NCBI RefSeq assembly: GCF_949987535.1
Contig: NC_080081.1
Coordinates: 35,752,428-35,816,427, forward strand
Direction: 5' to 3'
DNA: 64,000 bases
From: Balaenoptera acutorostrata
Taxonomy: Eukaryota > Chordata > Mammalia > Artiodactyla > Balaenopteridae
Shown here: one piece after another, positions 35,427-47,965 of the stretch
Numbering within the stretch: position 1 is the first letter of the stretch
Layout of the letters: the number at the start of each line of letters is the position of its first letter
Made by a program: the position numbers and the translations under genes
The notes under the pieces: generated by a model
What the model was told of the DNA's origin: nothing
Databases searched by the model: none
The model's input: the letters and a program-made list of their open reading frames with translations, nothing else

Positions 35427-35477
<51 letters not shown>

Positions 35478-35630
35478 TTTGCTGTACACCTGAAACATTG
35501 TAAATCAATATAATTTTTTTTAATTTAAAAAAATGTTTTAAATTTCAATAAATTTTTTTTCAATACTTCAATAAATTTTTTTTAAAAAAAGAACAATAGT
35601 GCATGTGTCAAAAAATGAAAATTAAAAAAA
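35115..35630 (+). mobile_element. 5'-truncated younger L1 with perfect target duplication
   Basis: About 516 bp, only the 3' UTR: it includes acttactgtatagcacaggg, a TA microsatellite, the ctttgctgtacacctgaaac end, and an A/T-rich tail in which a caataaatttttttt unit is repeated. The duplication aaatagaatggtt is at 35102-35114 and 35631-35643 and is exact. A classic target-primed insertion. Confidence 0.92.
35432..35474. repeat. (TA)n microsatellite inside L1 3' UTR
   Basis: About 42 bases of pure alternating TA. Confidence 0.95.
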
Positions 35631-35643
35631 AAATAGAATGGTT

Positions 35644-35975
35644 CCTTTGCCTTTCTATGTCAAACTTAGAATAATCTTTTCTATACTTACAACAATCTTT
35701 GCTGGGATTTTGACATGAATTGCATTAAACTGTATGTCAACTTGGAGAAATTGACATCCATTTTTATGTTGACTCTTCTAATTCATGCACACTGTATGTC
35801 TCTCTATTTGTTTAGATCATCTTTGGTTTCTTTCACTGGTGTTGTACAGTTCTCAGCAGACAAGTCTTGTAAATGTTTTGCTAGATTTGCCTCTATATAT
35901 TTGATTTATTGAATGATTGCATGTTCACATCTACATGTTCACTGGTAGAATATAGAAATACAAGTTGTTTTTAAT
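35644..35975 (-). mobile_element. Old L1 fragment, antisense ORF2
   Basis: Antisense L1 wording: caatctttgctgggattttg, atctttggtttctttcactg, tgctagatttgcctctatat. This region corresponds to the ORF2 segment seen at about 11640-11770 in L1 no. 1. Decayed. Confidence 0.7.
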
Positions 35976-36059
35976 GGTTCATATATATTATAATTATTTT
36001 ATTATATATTATAAAATTTGCCATTTTACTCTTTTAAACAATACAATTCAGTGGCATTA

Positions 36060-37970
36060 ATTCAATTTGCTGCTTTCTAAATAAGCTATAAGTGAAGAAA
36101 TTTCCAAAGGAAATTATAAAATATTTTTAACTAACTTAAAAGAAAGACATTAAATATCAAAATTTGTGAGACACACATAAAGCAGTGCTCCAAGAAAATT
36201 TATAGGAATAAGTGCTTTTGTTAGAAAAAGCAATGGTCTAATATCAATAACCTAAAATTGCAACTTAAGAACCTGGGAAGAGTAAAATAAATCAACATCA
36301 AACTTAACAACACAAATCATTAAGATAATAAATTAATGAAGTTGAAAACAGAAAATCAGTTTAGAAAATCAATGAAACCAAAAGTGGATTCTTTAAAAAA
36401 TTCAGTAAAATTGATAAGACCTCTAGCAAGACTGATAGAAGAAAAGACATAAATTCCCAATACCAAGACTGAGAAAATTCTCTACAGACCCAGAGACATG
36501 AAACGAATGATAAAGGAATACTGTGAAAAACTCTACACACATAAATTCAACAACTTGGATAAAATAGAGAGCAATAATTTAAAAAGTACAAATATAGATA
36601 ATCTGAATAACCCTAAACTGTTAAAGAAATTTAATTTATAGGTAAAGATCTGAGAAAAAAATCTCTGAGTATAGAGGATTTCATTGGTAAATTTTACCAA
36701 ATCTTTAGGGAAAAAATAATATGTTATATCCAATTTATTCCAGAAACTAGAAGAGGAAAGAACATTTCCAAAAACATTTTATGAAGCTAGCTTTACCCTG
36801 AAATCAAAATTTTAAAATAGTACAAAAAATAAAAGTATAGGCCAATATCTTTGAATAATATAGATACCAATATCTTCTACAAAGTACTAGCAAATAAAAA
36901 TCCAGAAATATATAAAAAGAATGCACCTCAGCAAACTGAAATCCTTGCAGTTATGTACAACTGGTTCAGTTTTCACAAATCAATCAATATGATACACAAT
37001 GTTAACAAATTAAAGAAGAAAAAGCATATATCATATCATCAGATGCAGAAAAACATTTGACAAAGATTCAACATCAATTCATGATAAAAACTCTTAGCAT
37101 CCATATTTAGAAAGAAACTTCTTTAACCCAATAAAGGGTATTGACAACATTCTTACAGAAAATATCATACTTAATGGTGAAAGACTAAATAAATACTTTC
37201 CCCCTGAAATTGGGAGTAAGACAAGAATATTCATTCTCACCACTCCTATCTAACACAGCAATGTATGTCTTAACCAGGCTAATAGACAAGGAAAAGGATT
37301 TAAAAGCATAGAGAATGGAAAGGTAAAAATAAAACTGCTCCTATTCACAAATGACATGATTTTCCATGTAGAAATTTCAGGAATTACAAAAACCCTCCTA
37401 GAAATAATGAGTGAGTTCAATAAGGGTATGAAATACAATGTGAACACTCAAAAATTAATATTTCTAATAGTCATATTTCTATGACAAGCAATCAACAATT
37501 GGAAATCAGAATTTAAAAATATATATTCCCTTCACAATAACTAAACAATACAAGACAAAATATTTCAGAAATCACAGAGCCTATATAAATGGAGAAGGAT
37601 TCCATGAGAGACTCAACGTAGCAAAGATGTCAGCTCTTCCCCAAGTGATAGACTTAATGCAGTACATATCCAAATCTCAGGATGATTTTTTTAATAGATA
37701 TATGAAATAGAATCTAAAATTTATATGGAAAACAAAGGAACTTGACTAGCAGCAATAATTTTGAAATAGAACAACCTTTGAAGAAACACACTACCCAATT
37801 TTAAGAATATTTAAGAATAAAGGTACTGTACTAAAAAAAAATAGTGTGGTATTAACACATGGATAGGCATATAGGTGAATGGAACAGAAAAGAGTCCAGA
37901 AATAGACCAACACAATTATGGCTATTCGGTCTTCAACAAAAGTGCAAATTTAGGGAAATTTTAGAAGACG
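36060..37970 (+). mobile_element. Old L1 fragment: ORF2 reverse transcriptase region
   Basis: About 1.9 kb in sense orientation. It runs through the start of the RT domain (aaaagtggattctttaaaaa, gataagacctctagcaagac), the finger/palm region, a frame at 36851-37060 (KVLANK...INMIHNVNKLK), and the segment after the catalytic box. Many indels. To the left, 35976-36059 holds a piece reading caatacaattcagtggcatt, typical of old L1 3' sequence. Non-functional. Confidence 0.85.
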
Positions 37971-38099
37971 TGGCAAAGCACTCCACTTGCTCACCTGTCA
38001 CTGGGATATGAGGCATGTCTCCAGGGTTGTCCAAATTATCACCGGGCAGGACATCATCATTGGAGTGTTCTAGAGGATGTCTCTAGAGAGTGCCCTGAG
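37971..38099. other. Short single-copy segment
   Basis: Less AT-rich than average; possibly continuous with 38261 onward across the SINE. No coding call. Confidence 0.4.
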
Positions 38100-38117
38100 C
38101 AGTAATTCTTTATTCTT

Positions 38118-38242
38118 GCTTTTTTTTTTTTTTTGGCCACACTCTGCGGCATGCGTGATCGTAGTTCCCCGACCATGGTTTGAACCCGTGCCGCCTGTAT
38201 TGAGAGAACAGAGTCTTAACCACTGGATCACCTGGGAAGTTC
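38118..38242 (-). mobile_element. Short tRNA-Glu-type SINE
   Basis: About 125 bp, minus orientation: T-rich tail at left, tRNA-like head at right (aaccactggatcacctggga). Lacks the long body of the CHR copies at 3.0, 8.1 and 40.8 kb, so it belongs to a shorter, older subfamily. The target duplication cagtaattctttattctt at 38100-38117 matches 38243-38260 at 17 of 18 positions. Confidence 0.9.
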
Positions 38243-38260
38243 CAGTAATTCTATATTCTT

Positions 38261-40235
38261 AACAGTCTAAGATCAACAATGCAACTGATCCAGAAGTTCC
38301 TATGTGCCATGCAGAGGGAACTCAGAAGAGCAGAGAAAATCTTCATTGGAATAGGCCTGGAATTGAGATAAGAAGGATCAAATTTGGGAAACTTCTTGAA
38401 TAAAGACTCCACAGGGCTTTCAGATTTCAGTAACAGCTGCCATCACAATGCCCCCATATTAGGCAGGATCTGCCACACTGTTGTAATCCAGCACCAGAAA
38501 CACTGATAGAGTGGCCTGAGGCATATTTTAGCAGAGGCTAGTGAAGACCCAGAATAAAGCAATACAATAAGTGGATGATCCATGCCTCTCCCTTGTCCCT
38601 CTGTGAACCTACATAAATTTTCTTCTGAATCTATATGTTACTTTGGGAAGCTGGGCAAGGGAAAGAAGAGGGGAGACCTTTCCAATGGAAAAAATAACAG
38701 TAATAGGTTTGAAATTTGTATCAATATCCTGGCAACATCTGTTTGAATCTGTTTCCTTAGAGTTTGGAGGAATCAAATAGTAAGATGATAATATTATAAT
38801 TTGTGCACTAAATAATATGTGTCATCCAGTTATTATTAAAAATCACCCACCAGAGCAGGTTAGTAAGGTAAAAACAATATTTTCTTAGGGTTAAATTTGA
38901 TTGTAATCATATACATTTAGCTAAGAGTCTATTTTATTAATTTCCACAGCTATTACAATGAAAACAAATGAAAGCAAAAAACTTTCTTTTAAGCTTAAGC
39001 TTTTGTTTTGATAGACAACTTATCAAAGTATGCAACATTTTAAAACTTAAACATGCATTAAGTCACTTAAAGGAACAGTTTTTGGACAATGTGAATGCCA
39101 ATTTATCCAAATTATATTTCAAATAAGTTAAAAGAAAGGAATTTTTAAGCATATTTTTGTTTCAGTTACTGGAACTTGAAAAAAATGAAAAAATATTTGA
39201 GGGGGAAACTTTACCTTTTCAAAGATAATCAAATTAAATCATCCATTTAAAATGTGCGTATATATTGAAATATTAGTAACGATATCAGGAGTCTCAATTG
39301 TGTAATACCACATATTACCACCAGATGGCGGTAGACAATCAACTAATATTAAATATCATTCATATAGTTGTGTTCCTGGCAATGTTTTAGGTTTTTGCTC
39401 TTTTCAGAGTCTTTTTCATATCCAAATATTATGAATAATTTCCAACTTCTGTATAAATATCAACTTCTAAATATAGGACTGAAGTTACTGGGACCTTAAG
39501 TTTCCTAGACTTATAAAACAGTAAATAATAGAAGGAATAATTCTCAGCTTTTAAATTTTTAAAAAGCATGAACAAGAACACTTAGGAAAGAGGATTAAAC
39601 AGTTAAGCAATCATTTGCTATGTTTTCTCTTGTTAAAAATATTCGGGAAAATATACTATGTACCGTATTTACATGTGCTATATATTATTCTTTGTATTAT
39701 GTATAATGTTCATAAAGAGAATGAAAGGATTTATTATGTGGAAGTGACTTATGAATGTACAAAAAGTTCGAAATGATTTTAATGTTATATCAATAATTTG
39801 ATATGAAGCATCGCATAAATAATTGTTTTCAAAGCATAGAAAGGCTATGTAGCATTTTCATACTGGGTACAATATGCACCAGTGACCCTGTTGGGAAGAA
39901 ATGTGAGTGAAACGGAGAAAGTGTCAGACTACACTTCCAGGGCAGACCTTTGTCTCAAGTAAATATGAATTTCATATTTTCTGACTCTTCCACTCTTTTT
40001 AAATTATTCCTCATTTTGACACATATCTATAATTCATGTAACCTACTCCATTTAAAATTTTAATTGTCTTCACAGATCTGTTCATATAAAATTTTAGATG
40101 TTTAAAATTTTTACAATGTAAAATCTGAGGTTCTTGAGAGGATTTTTTTTTTCATTTGCCAATTAAATTTCTTCAATATGTTCATTGATATTATCCTCAA
40201 GAATAAAAGAAAAATTATTGCAAGAGGTTTCTTCT
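38261..40235. other. Single-copy DNA, no gene seen
   Basis: The left 400 bases are moderately GC-rich and resemble an old spliced transcript or decayed repeat, without an open frame. The rest is AT-rich. Contains the CTCF/YY1-like motif at 39318-39333. Confidence 0.45.
39318..39333 (+). promoter_or_regulatory. Candidate CTCF (or YY1) site
   Basis: ccaccagatggcggta fits the CTCF core CCA(C/G)(C/T)AG(G/A)(G/T)GGC(A/G) well, and its gatggcgg part also resembles YY1. It lies in otherwise AT-rich single-copy DNA. Judged by motif only. Confidence 0.45.
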
Positions 40236-40259
40236 TTTTTTTTTTTTTTTTTTTTTTTG
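40233..40259. repeat. Poly(T) tract
   Basis: About 23 consecutive T after ttcttc. No retroelement body recognised next to it. Confidence 0.9.
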
Positions 40260-40776
40260 AGAACTATCCAATGCATTCTAGAGTAAGTTTTTTTTTAGTT
40301 CTTTTTTTTTTATTGTATACTCTCATAAAACAGGATATTTTAAATTTTCAAGAAGTTTCTTTTTTATATTTTTATTTTCTCTATGGACAAGCATATTCAT
40401 AAATTGATCAGCTTTGGTCAATGTTCTAACAAAGAAGTTTTGGCAAAAATAGGTGGTAAAAAATAGGGTATATTTCAGAGTTTACACTCTATGATATAAC
40501 AGATGAGAATCATTTACATATTTATGATACTTTCCTGATAAGTTTACATTTAATTTCAATAAGAATGTGTTTAATTTTATTTTAGTTCAATTGGGCATGT
40601 GAAAATGGTATTTGCATCATTAATGTACTGATAGACGTATGGCTATTGCCCTATATTTCTGATAAAACCTTCAAGTAAACAATAAGTATTAAAATATAAT
40701 ATTCCATTTCAAATAGTTATATTTAATTAGCCAACTCACTAGGGCTTGACGGAAGTATTACAAACAACGGCCTATT
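40260..40776. other. AT-rich DNA, nothing recognised
   Basis: No ORF or repeat supported. Confidence 0.5.
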
Positions 40777-40793
40777 AAAAATGAGGGGGGGGG

Positions 40794-41140
40794 GCTTCCC
40801 TGGTGGCACAGTGGTTGAGAATCTGCCTGCCAATGCAGGGGACACGGGTTCGAGCCCTGGTCTGGGAGGATCCCACATGCCGCGGAGCAGCTGGGCCCGT
40901 GAGCCACAACTACTGAGGCTGCGCGTCTGGAGCCTGTGCTCCGCAACAGGAGAGGCCACGATAGTGAGAGGCCCACGCACCGCGATTAAGAGTGGTCCCC
41001 GCTTGCCACAACTAGAGAAAGCCCTCGCACAGAAACGAAGACCCAACACAGCCAAAAATAAATATATATATAAAAAAAAGCACAATACAACGGATACAGT
41101 CAGCCCTTTGTATCCACGTGTTTCGTAAAAAAAAAAAAAA
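40794..41140 (+). mobile_element. CHR-type tRNA-Glu SINE with extra 3' segment
   Basis: SINE body 40794 to about 41078, very like the pair at 3.0-3.7 kb, with A box (tggcacagtgg) and B box (ggttcgagccc). After its short tail come 47 bases of unrelated sequence (41080-41126), then a second poly(A) (41127-41145). The target repeat aaaaatgagg flanks the whole unit (40777-40786 and 41141-41150), so the extra segment probably came with the SINE RNA as a read-through transduction. Confidence 0.88.
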
Positions 41141-41150
41141 AAAAATGAGG

Positions 41151-42399
41151 TGGGTCTAGATTTAAACTAGTTTTTATCCCATAAATGTAGAATAAAAAGC
41201 ACTGAAATTTATTTGTCTTTAGCAATACCCGCCTTTATACCTAACTCTCCTCTTACCTTTTTATCTTTATTTTATTTTGTCTTTCTCCCATCACTATTTC
41301 CAGATACTTCCAAGCCAGCACAATATTTTCACCCCATATTTCTGTTCTGCAGCAATGTCCTATCCTGTTGACAATTTCAAACTTTGAATCAGTGGCTCAT
41401 AATGCAGACCATTAACCACTGGGCATATTTCAGTCCATCTTGTAAATGCTGCAGATAAAAATAATGTAATAATCCTCGTTTATCTTTTTTAATATAAAAC
41501 TTATCTATAAAAATGCCGAGTCTCATTTCTGCATGGCAGCTATCAGCTTAGAGCTGAGTAGTTGCTGCCCTATTTAGATTATGTCTGACTAGTTCCTCAA
41601 ACTTCTTATAACTGCTTTTTGGATTTCTAAAAATGGTCCTATATGTCAGTTATCATTTATTATCACATTAGTGGTGTTACTTTTTCCTAGAGTAGTGAAT
41701 TCTTTCTCTGTCCTGTGTCTCTCTCAAAAATGAAAAAAATGAAAGATCAAGAAAACACAGTAGCAGAAAAATGAGAAACAGCTTATGAATTTGTGTCAGT
41801 GAACAATATTTCTGTGCACTTAATATCAAGGTAACTTCTAGGCCCCCTTAGGAACAGAAATCTGTGACTCCTATTTAAAATCTATCCAACATGATATGCT
41901 TCTTCAAAATGTTCTTGTTCCAGGAAAAGTAATGTGCCTACATTTTCACTTTAAAAGGTATAATTTGACAAATAGTTCCTAAATTGTTACTTGAAAACTC
42001 AGAGGTTACAAAAATATTTCTGTGTACCTCTAGGAATTCTTGGATTCTCAGTAAACGAATATCTTTTCTCCTTCATATAACAAGTAACATACATGCATTT
42101 AAACAATTGCTTTCTGAGTAGATTTTGGTTCCCGTTCTAAAAGCATAACTATAATAGAAGATTTCAGGTACAGTGTCAGGCCCATGAGATGTTTTGTAAA
42201 AAAAAATAATCATGGCTTTTCATTGCATATAAGACACTCCAATCAACTTGGAATAATATATAGGATTCTTTATTCCTTAGTGCTAGTCTAACTCTTTGAA
42301 TTTTCAAGAGCTCCTGCCCTTTAAAATGCATTCTGAGCTCTAACCAAACTACTAAATAATCCCCAGTCATGACATATACAATCATATCTTCAAGAATTG
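41151..42399. other. Single-copy DNA, nothing recognised
   Basis: No ORF above about 70 codons with any domain. Confidence 0.5.
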
Positions 42400-42670
42400 T
42401 CTTCTAGTTCTTGAAATCAGAAACCCTCCTGAATTTCTACTAACCCTTCAAGATCTAGTTCAAACATTGTTTTCTCAAAAGTTGTTCATGTTTCACTTCC
42501 AAAAATTAGTTGTTCTCTATATATTCATAAACGTTTTATCTAATTCTAATTATTATAACCTTTTGCTGTATATTTACTTATTTAAATGTCCAGCTCACAT
42601 TTCACACTATAATTTCCCAGCACTGAACATAATTTTGGGTACATGATAGTGTTTAATAAACTTCTGATAT
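42400..42670 (+). mobile_element. L2 LINE 3'-end remnant
   Basis: Order and wording follow the L2 3' end: cttcaagatctagttcaaac, then a tttatctaattctaattatt-like block, then cagcactgaacataattttg, and ttaataaac at the end. Diverged. Confidence 0.7.
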
Positions 42671-42734
42671 AGGACAAGGATATAACAGTACAGTAATTTA
42701 TGCATCAAAATAGATTTGAGGCAGAGAGGAGAAG

Positions 42735-43015
42735 AGGCTGTATAATGTAAAATCTGCAGCCTCAGGCTTTCTGCTTGTGTAGGAGGTACAGGCTCCAGGG
42801 CCTGATGGCCTAGGTGAAAATATTGACCACTCATCTCTAGGTGGTCAATTTTCCTAACATTTCTGTGTTGTTTCTTGTTGATAAAAAGATAATAATGATA
42901 GTCTTTATCGTTTAGAATTGTAATCAGAGTTAAAATATTAATTTATGTAAAGAGCTTAGACAATACGGAGCAGTAATACATGCTATACAAGTATTTCCTA
43001 TTATCATTAACATGG
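42735..43015 (+). mobile_element. MIR SINE remnant
   Basis: tRNA-like head (ggctgtataatgtaaaatct, caggctccagggcctgatgg), core, then gataaaaagataataatgat, and a tail region gtaaagagcttagacaatac. Plus orientation. Confidence 0.75.
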
Positions 43016-43129
43016 AAAAAAGCTGCTCTATAAAGCAGTAAGTATTTTTCTCCCCAATTTAAAATATTAATATAAAAATAAAATATTCTGAGAATCCTCG
43101 TGCCCCTCAAAAAGTGTTATTTTAAAATT

Positions 43130-43695
43130 AACGAAGATACCACGGATTACAACTCAGGGATAAAAAAGAAAAATCTATTGATGCATGGAACAACTTGGAT
43201 GAATTACCAGAGAATGATGTTAAGTGAAAAAAGCCAATCTCAAAAGGTTAACTACAGTATGATTCCATTTATATAACACTCATAAAATTATAAAATTATA
43301 CACATGGAGAACAGATCAGTGACTTCTAGGTTTAAGGATGGGGCTAGAATGAGGTGTGTTTCATGGTGATGGGACAGTTCTCTATCTTAACTGTGGTGGT
43401 GGATATACATACATGGACCAAACATGTGACAAATATGCATAGAATTAAGTATACACACACACACACATACATACACCACATACCATGAGTACAGGTAAGG
43501 CTGGGAAATCTAAACAAGATTGGTATCTGTCAACTGTATCAATGTCAATATCCTGGTTATGAAATTGTACTGGTTTTCAAGATGTCATCATCAATGGAAA
43601 CTGGGTAAAGGGTACACAAGATCTCTATTAACTTTACAAGTATATGTGAATCCACAGTGATCTCAAAATGAAAGCTGAAATTAAATTATTTAAGG
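43130..43695 (+). mobile_element. Old L1 3' end
   Basis: Sense-strand L1 3' wording: gcatggaacaacttggatga, gatgttaagtgaaaaaagcc, gatgggacagttctctatc, ending tctcaaaatgaaagctg. Contains a short CA repeat (43452-43467). Family likely L1M. Confidence 0.75.
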
Positions 43696-46661
43696 TTGGA
43701 CTTAGGTTTGGATCCAAAAGTAGTTATGGCTAAATATCTATTTCCATCTAGCGATTAACTTTCAGGAAGTTCTATATATAAACAGGTAGGATCAAAACGC
43801 TCATCTCATTACCATCTCTCTTATTTTGGTTGCATTTTCATGAACAATAAAGACTAGAAAAGATAAATTTAATCGCATTTATATACTTCATTAAATTATG
43901 TTATTTTAAAATAACAACTCATATTTATTAGACTTAATTTAAATACAAAGTAATCTCCTTTCCTGCACTTGTCTAGCTGATTAATTCCTTTCACATTGTA
44001 CTTTTATATGAGACATCTTCATCTTTGCAGTGTGATATTTTCTCTTCTACATTTGAAGTGGGAAATGACTGAATGAAAGCTAATCCCAGACAGTGGCTGG
44101 GTAGCACACAGCAGGCAATTGTTTAGAACTTAGACCAACCAAAGATTATTCTGGAGGACGAGTATTTTATTACTGACATTGTTTTAAACTACCAGGTCAA
44201 GGTGAAAAGCAGACCAGCTTTTCCCTGATTTTGTGGTTGTTGTTCAATTATGCACAGATAACAAATGGTGCCTCCACACCTCACGGCCGGCCCACATCCT
44301 CTCCCAGACCTAGACTACTGAGTCTTGCTCCCACTCCCTTCCCTGACCTCAGTGTGCAAATGGTCCTAGATCAAAACAGGAATCCTATCTGTCCTAGAGT
44401 CAGTGCCATCGTATTGTGGAAGACAGAAAAGGAGTTGCAGATGCCTGGGCAAGAGTAGCAGATGCCTGGGCTAAGTGAGTAAAGAATGTGACAATAAAAA
44501 GAAAAGAGAAGAATTTAAGTAATTAATTAAAAAGATTTAAAATATTACCTGAAAAGGTTATAAGATCATGGGGCATTTTAAGCTCTACCAATCAGAAAGT
44601 TATAGGCATTATGCTTTCGAGTGTTGCCTCATCCTTTGAGTCACAGACTGGGGAGATTAATGACAAATTCAGAGTTAACAAATGCAAACCCCAAACTTGG
44701 ACTCAGGTCTCTTACTGTCATTGGTTCGTACCCTCTCTTTGTGCTTAGAACATGGACCTCATAAATAAATGCCATCCTATGTTTTCATATTGTTTATTCA
44801 TGACACAACAGAATCAGAAAAAAAAATATCCTTATTAATTAACTTACTTTACTGTTGTTTTGATTACATTTGCAAACAAATACTATCACTAACTGGAGAA
44901 AGAAAAGCCCACCCCTACCCCTTCTGTCCTTCATCACCTGTTTATTTATTGTACAGCCCCCAAGGGAAGTCTCCTTTCGCTCCTCAGTGTTCAAAACACT
45001 GACTTGCTTCAGAGCCACTTACACTTAGTTTCTTTTATCATTTGACCCCCTGTATCTCGTTGATCTAAGTTCTGAACTAAAGTCTCCCCGATAAAACAAG
45101 TTAAAGGGTTTTAAGATCCAGAAAGACATAAATTAAATGAGTGTTGCCTCCATGGGGCAATAAAACAAGAGCCATTTGACTCTATACATTTGCTGACCTT
45201 TTGATCTGCATTTGCAAAGCAAGTGCCTCTTAGTTAGGGTTTGGTCTTAGAATTTGCCTTTGAAATGGGCCCACTGAACCCTTTAATATTTCATTAGAAC
45301 TTTCAGCTACTTATTGTACGTATACATCTCTCAAGGGGTTAGAATAATTCTATGTGTGAATTTTATTTAAGTGCTCATAAAAATGTTTTTTTGCCTTTAG
45401 TTTTCTTCAAAGTGTTCTTATTTTTTTCTTAGCGTTGATGATACCTGCAAGACAAAAGGGGTTTATATGCTTGAATGGAGACGATATTTCTGCGATAAAA
45501 TAGAAGTTCAAGAAAGAGCTAACCTTAATTTATTGATATAAAATATTTAAGGTCTTATTTTTAAGCATTAAAATTGAAACAGGTTCACTGCAGGATTCCA
45601 GGTAAGTTCATTTGAGGTTGATTTGTTTTAGAGAAAAATGTGGTAAAGAAATGCATCCTGAGATGACCTACCTCCATTATCAGTTTTTTAATCATTAAAA
45701 ACCAGTGTTTTCAGAAGCTTCTCTTGACATTTTTATAATGTGGCCATAGTTGACAAACAGAATAAAGGCTAAAAGTAAAATTCCCCGTGGATTAATTTTT
45801 TTAGAAAAAGTGGGTATTACCAATGTATTAAAAGAATTTTTAACATTAAATTGCCAACACCATGGAAGCAACTTAAACTTTTCTAAGGTCATTTGGTGTC
45901 ATTCTCTATCATGATTGAATGGTCATACCCTCAGTGCAGACCAACAAGCTGAAAATAAAACTGGACAAAAGGTCTATGTTTCTGCAAGACAGTTCCAGAG
46001 ATTTTACTGTTTTTTTATCCTAGATATATTATAAATTATACATATATTAAAATTATACATATTACACAATACGTAATGATACTATTGATTTTCAAATGAA
46101 CAATGCAAATTAGAGTAGATATACAGCTCTCTGTCCTAAAATAAATTATTAACATAGTTAAATTCAAGAAGGCTTGTGTGATTCATAGATGGATCCGGGA
46201 GAAAGTATTGCAAAAGCTTTTCTTTTTTCTCTTATAAATTGGCTATGTGCAAAGAACTGTGCTGAATGAAAAAGATATCCCAATTCTCTTTCCCTCACTG
46301 GGAAAGAAAGAATTCAGTTGGGAGAATGGCCAAGCTGAAATATTGAAGACATGTTTGCATGGGAAAGTTTTAATTTTTCCCCGTTAAATATTCTAAATAA
46401 ACTTAGGTGAATTATTCATCCCTTTGCAATTCTGTAAATCCAAGATTTGTTTAGAGGTAATTTACATTAATTTATTTGTGCATTTTCAATGTGAAAACAC
46501 CTTAGTCATAATTGCTGTTTAATATCAACATTATTTCTTTTTTTATGTGTGGTAAATTTGTTTTATGATTTTCAAATACAAAATTTTTTTGAAATGTAGT
46601 TTTTCAACATAACACAAATTAGTCAGAATAGTATAAAACATTATTCAAGAGAATCCATTAG
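43696..46661. other. Single-copy DNA, no gene seen
   Basis: Includes a short imperfect 21-bp duplication (gcagatgcctgggc at 44437 and 44458). Frames are 65-80 codons without a domain. A segment near 44640-44760 might be a very decayed MIR, but I could not support it. Confidence 0.45.
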
Positions 46662-47965
46662 TTTTTTAAATTTTTTACTTCATATTGGAGTATAGTTGAC
46701 TTACAATGTTGTGGTAGTTTCAGGTGTACAGCAAAGGGATTCAATAATACATACACATATATCTATTCTTTTTTGGATTCTTTTCTCATATAGGTTTTTA
46801 CAGAGTATTGAGTAGAATTCCCTGTGCTATACAGTAGGTCCTTGTTGGTTTTCTACTTTATATACAATAGTGTGTCTATGTTAATCCCAACCTCCTAACT
46901 TATCCCTCTCCCCTACCTTTCCCTTTTGGTAACCATAAGTTTGTTTTCGAAGTCTGTGAGTTTGTTTCTGTTTTGTAAATAAGTTCATTTGTATCATTTA
47001 TTAGATTCCACATATAAGTGATATGATATTTTCTTTCTCTGTGTGACTTACTTCTCTTAGTATGATTATCTCTAGCCATGTTCCTTCAGATGGCATTATT
47101 TCATTCTTTTTTATGGCTGAGTAATATTCCATTGTATATATGTACCACATCTTCTTTATCCATTCATCTGTCAAGGGACATTTAGGTCACTTCCATGTCT
47201 TAGCTATTGTAAATAGTGCTGCAATGAACATTAACATGCATGTGTCTTTTCGAATTATGCCCAGAAGTGGGATTGTGGATCACACAGTAGCTCTACTTTT
47301 AGTTTTTTAAGGAAGTTCCACACTGTTCTCCATAGTGGCTCTACCCATTTACATTCCCACCAACAGTGTAGGAGGGTTCCCTTTTCTCCACACCCTCCCA
47401 GCATTTATTGTTGTAGACTTTTTGATAATGGCCATTCTGACAAGTGTGATGTGATACCTCATTGTAGTTTTGATTTGCAGTTCTCTAATAATTAGTGATG
47501 TTGAACATCTTTTCATGTGCTTTTTGGCCATATGTATGTCTTCTTTGGAGAAATGTCTACTTAGATCTTCTGCCCATTTTTGATTGGGTTGCTTGTTTTG
47601 GTTTTTTTTTTTTTTTTTTTTTTGATATTGAGCTGCATGACCTGTTTGTATATTCTGGAGATTAATCCCTTGTCGGTCACATACTTTGCAAATATTTTCT
47701 CCCATTATGTGTGTCGTATTTTTGTTTTGTTTATGATATCCTTTGTTATGCAAAATATTTCAAGTTTAATTAGGTCCCATTTGTTTATTTTTGGTTTTGT
47801 TTTCATTACTCTAGGAGGTTGATTCAAAAAGATATTGCTTCAATTTATGTCAAAGTGTATTCTGTCTATGTTTTCCTCTAAGAGTTTTACAGTATCCTGT
47901 CTTAGCTTTAGGTCTTTAATACATTCTGAGTTTATTTTTGTAGTTGGTGTAGAGAATGTTCTAAC
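46662..47965 (-). mobile_element. Twin-primed old L1, 3' part
   Basis: Minus orientation. The 3' end is at left (ttttttaaattttttacttc then catattggagtatagttgac), then 3' UTR and ORF2 C-terminal region. A frame at 47349-47753 matches [16 protein letters not shown]...[17 protein letters not shown]. It ends at agagaatgttctaa (47951-47964), where the sequence flips to the other strand. This is an older subfamily than L1 no. 1-3. Confidence 0.9.

Noticed and set aside
38000..38640. Processed pseudogene around the short SINE
   Set aside because: Moderate GC and a gene-like feel, but no open frame, no poly(A) tail and no protein I recognise.
44570..44760. MIR remnant
   Set aside because: Only a faint resemblance to MIR core wording; too weak to annotate.
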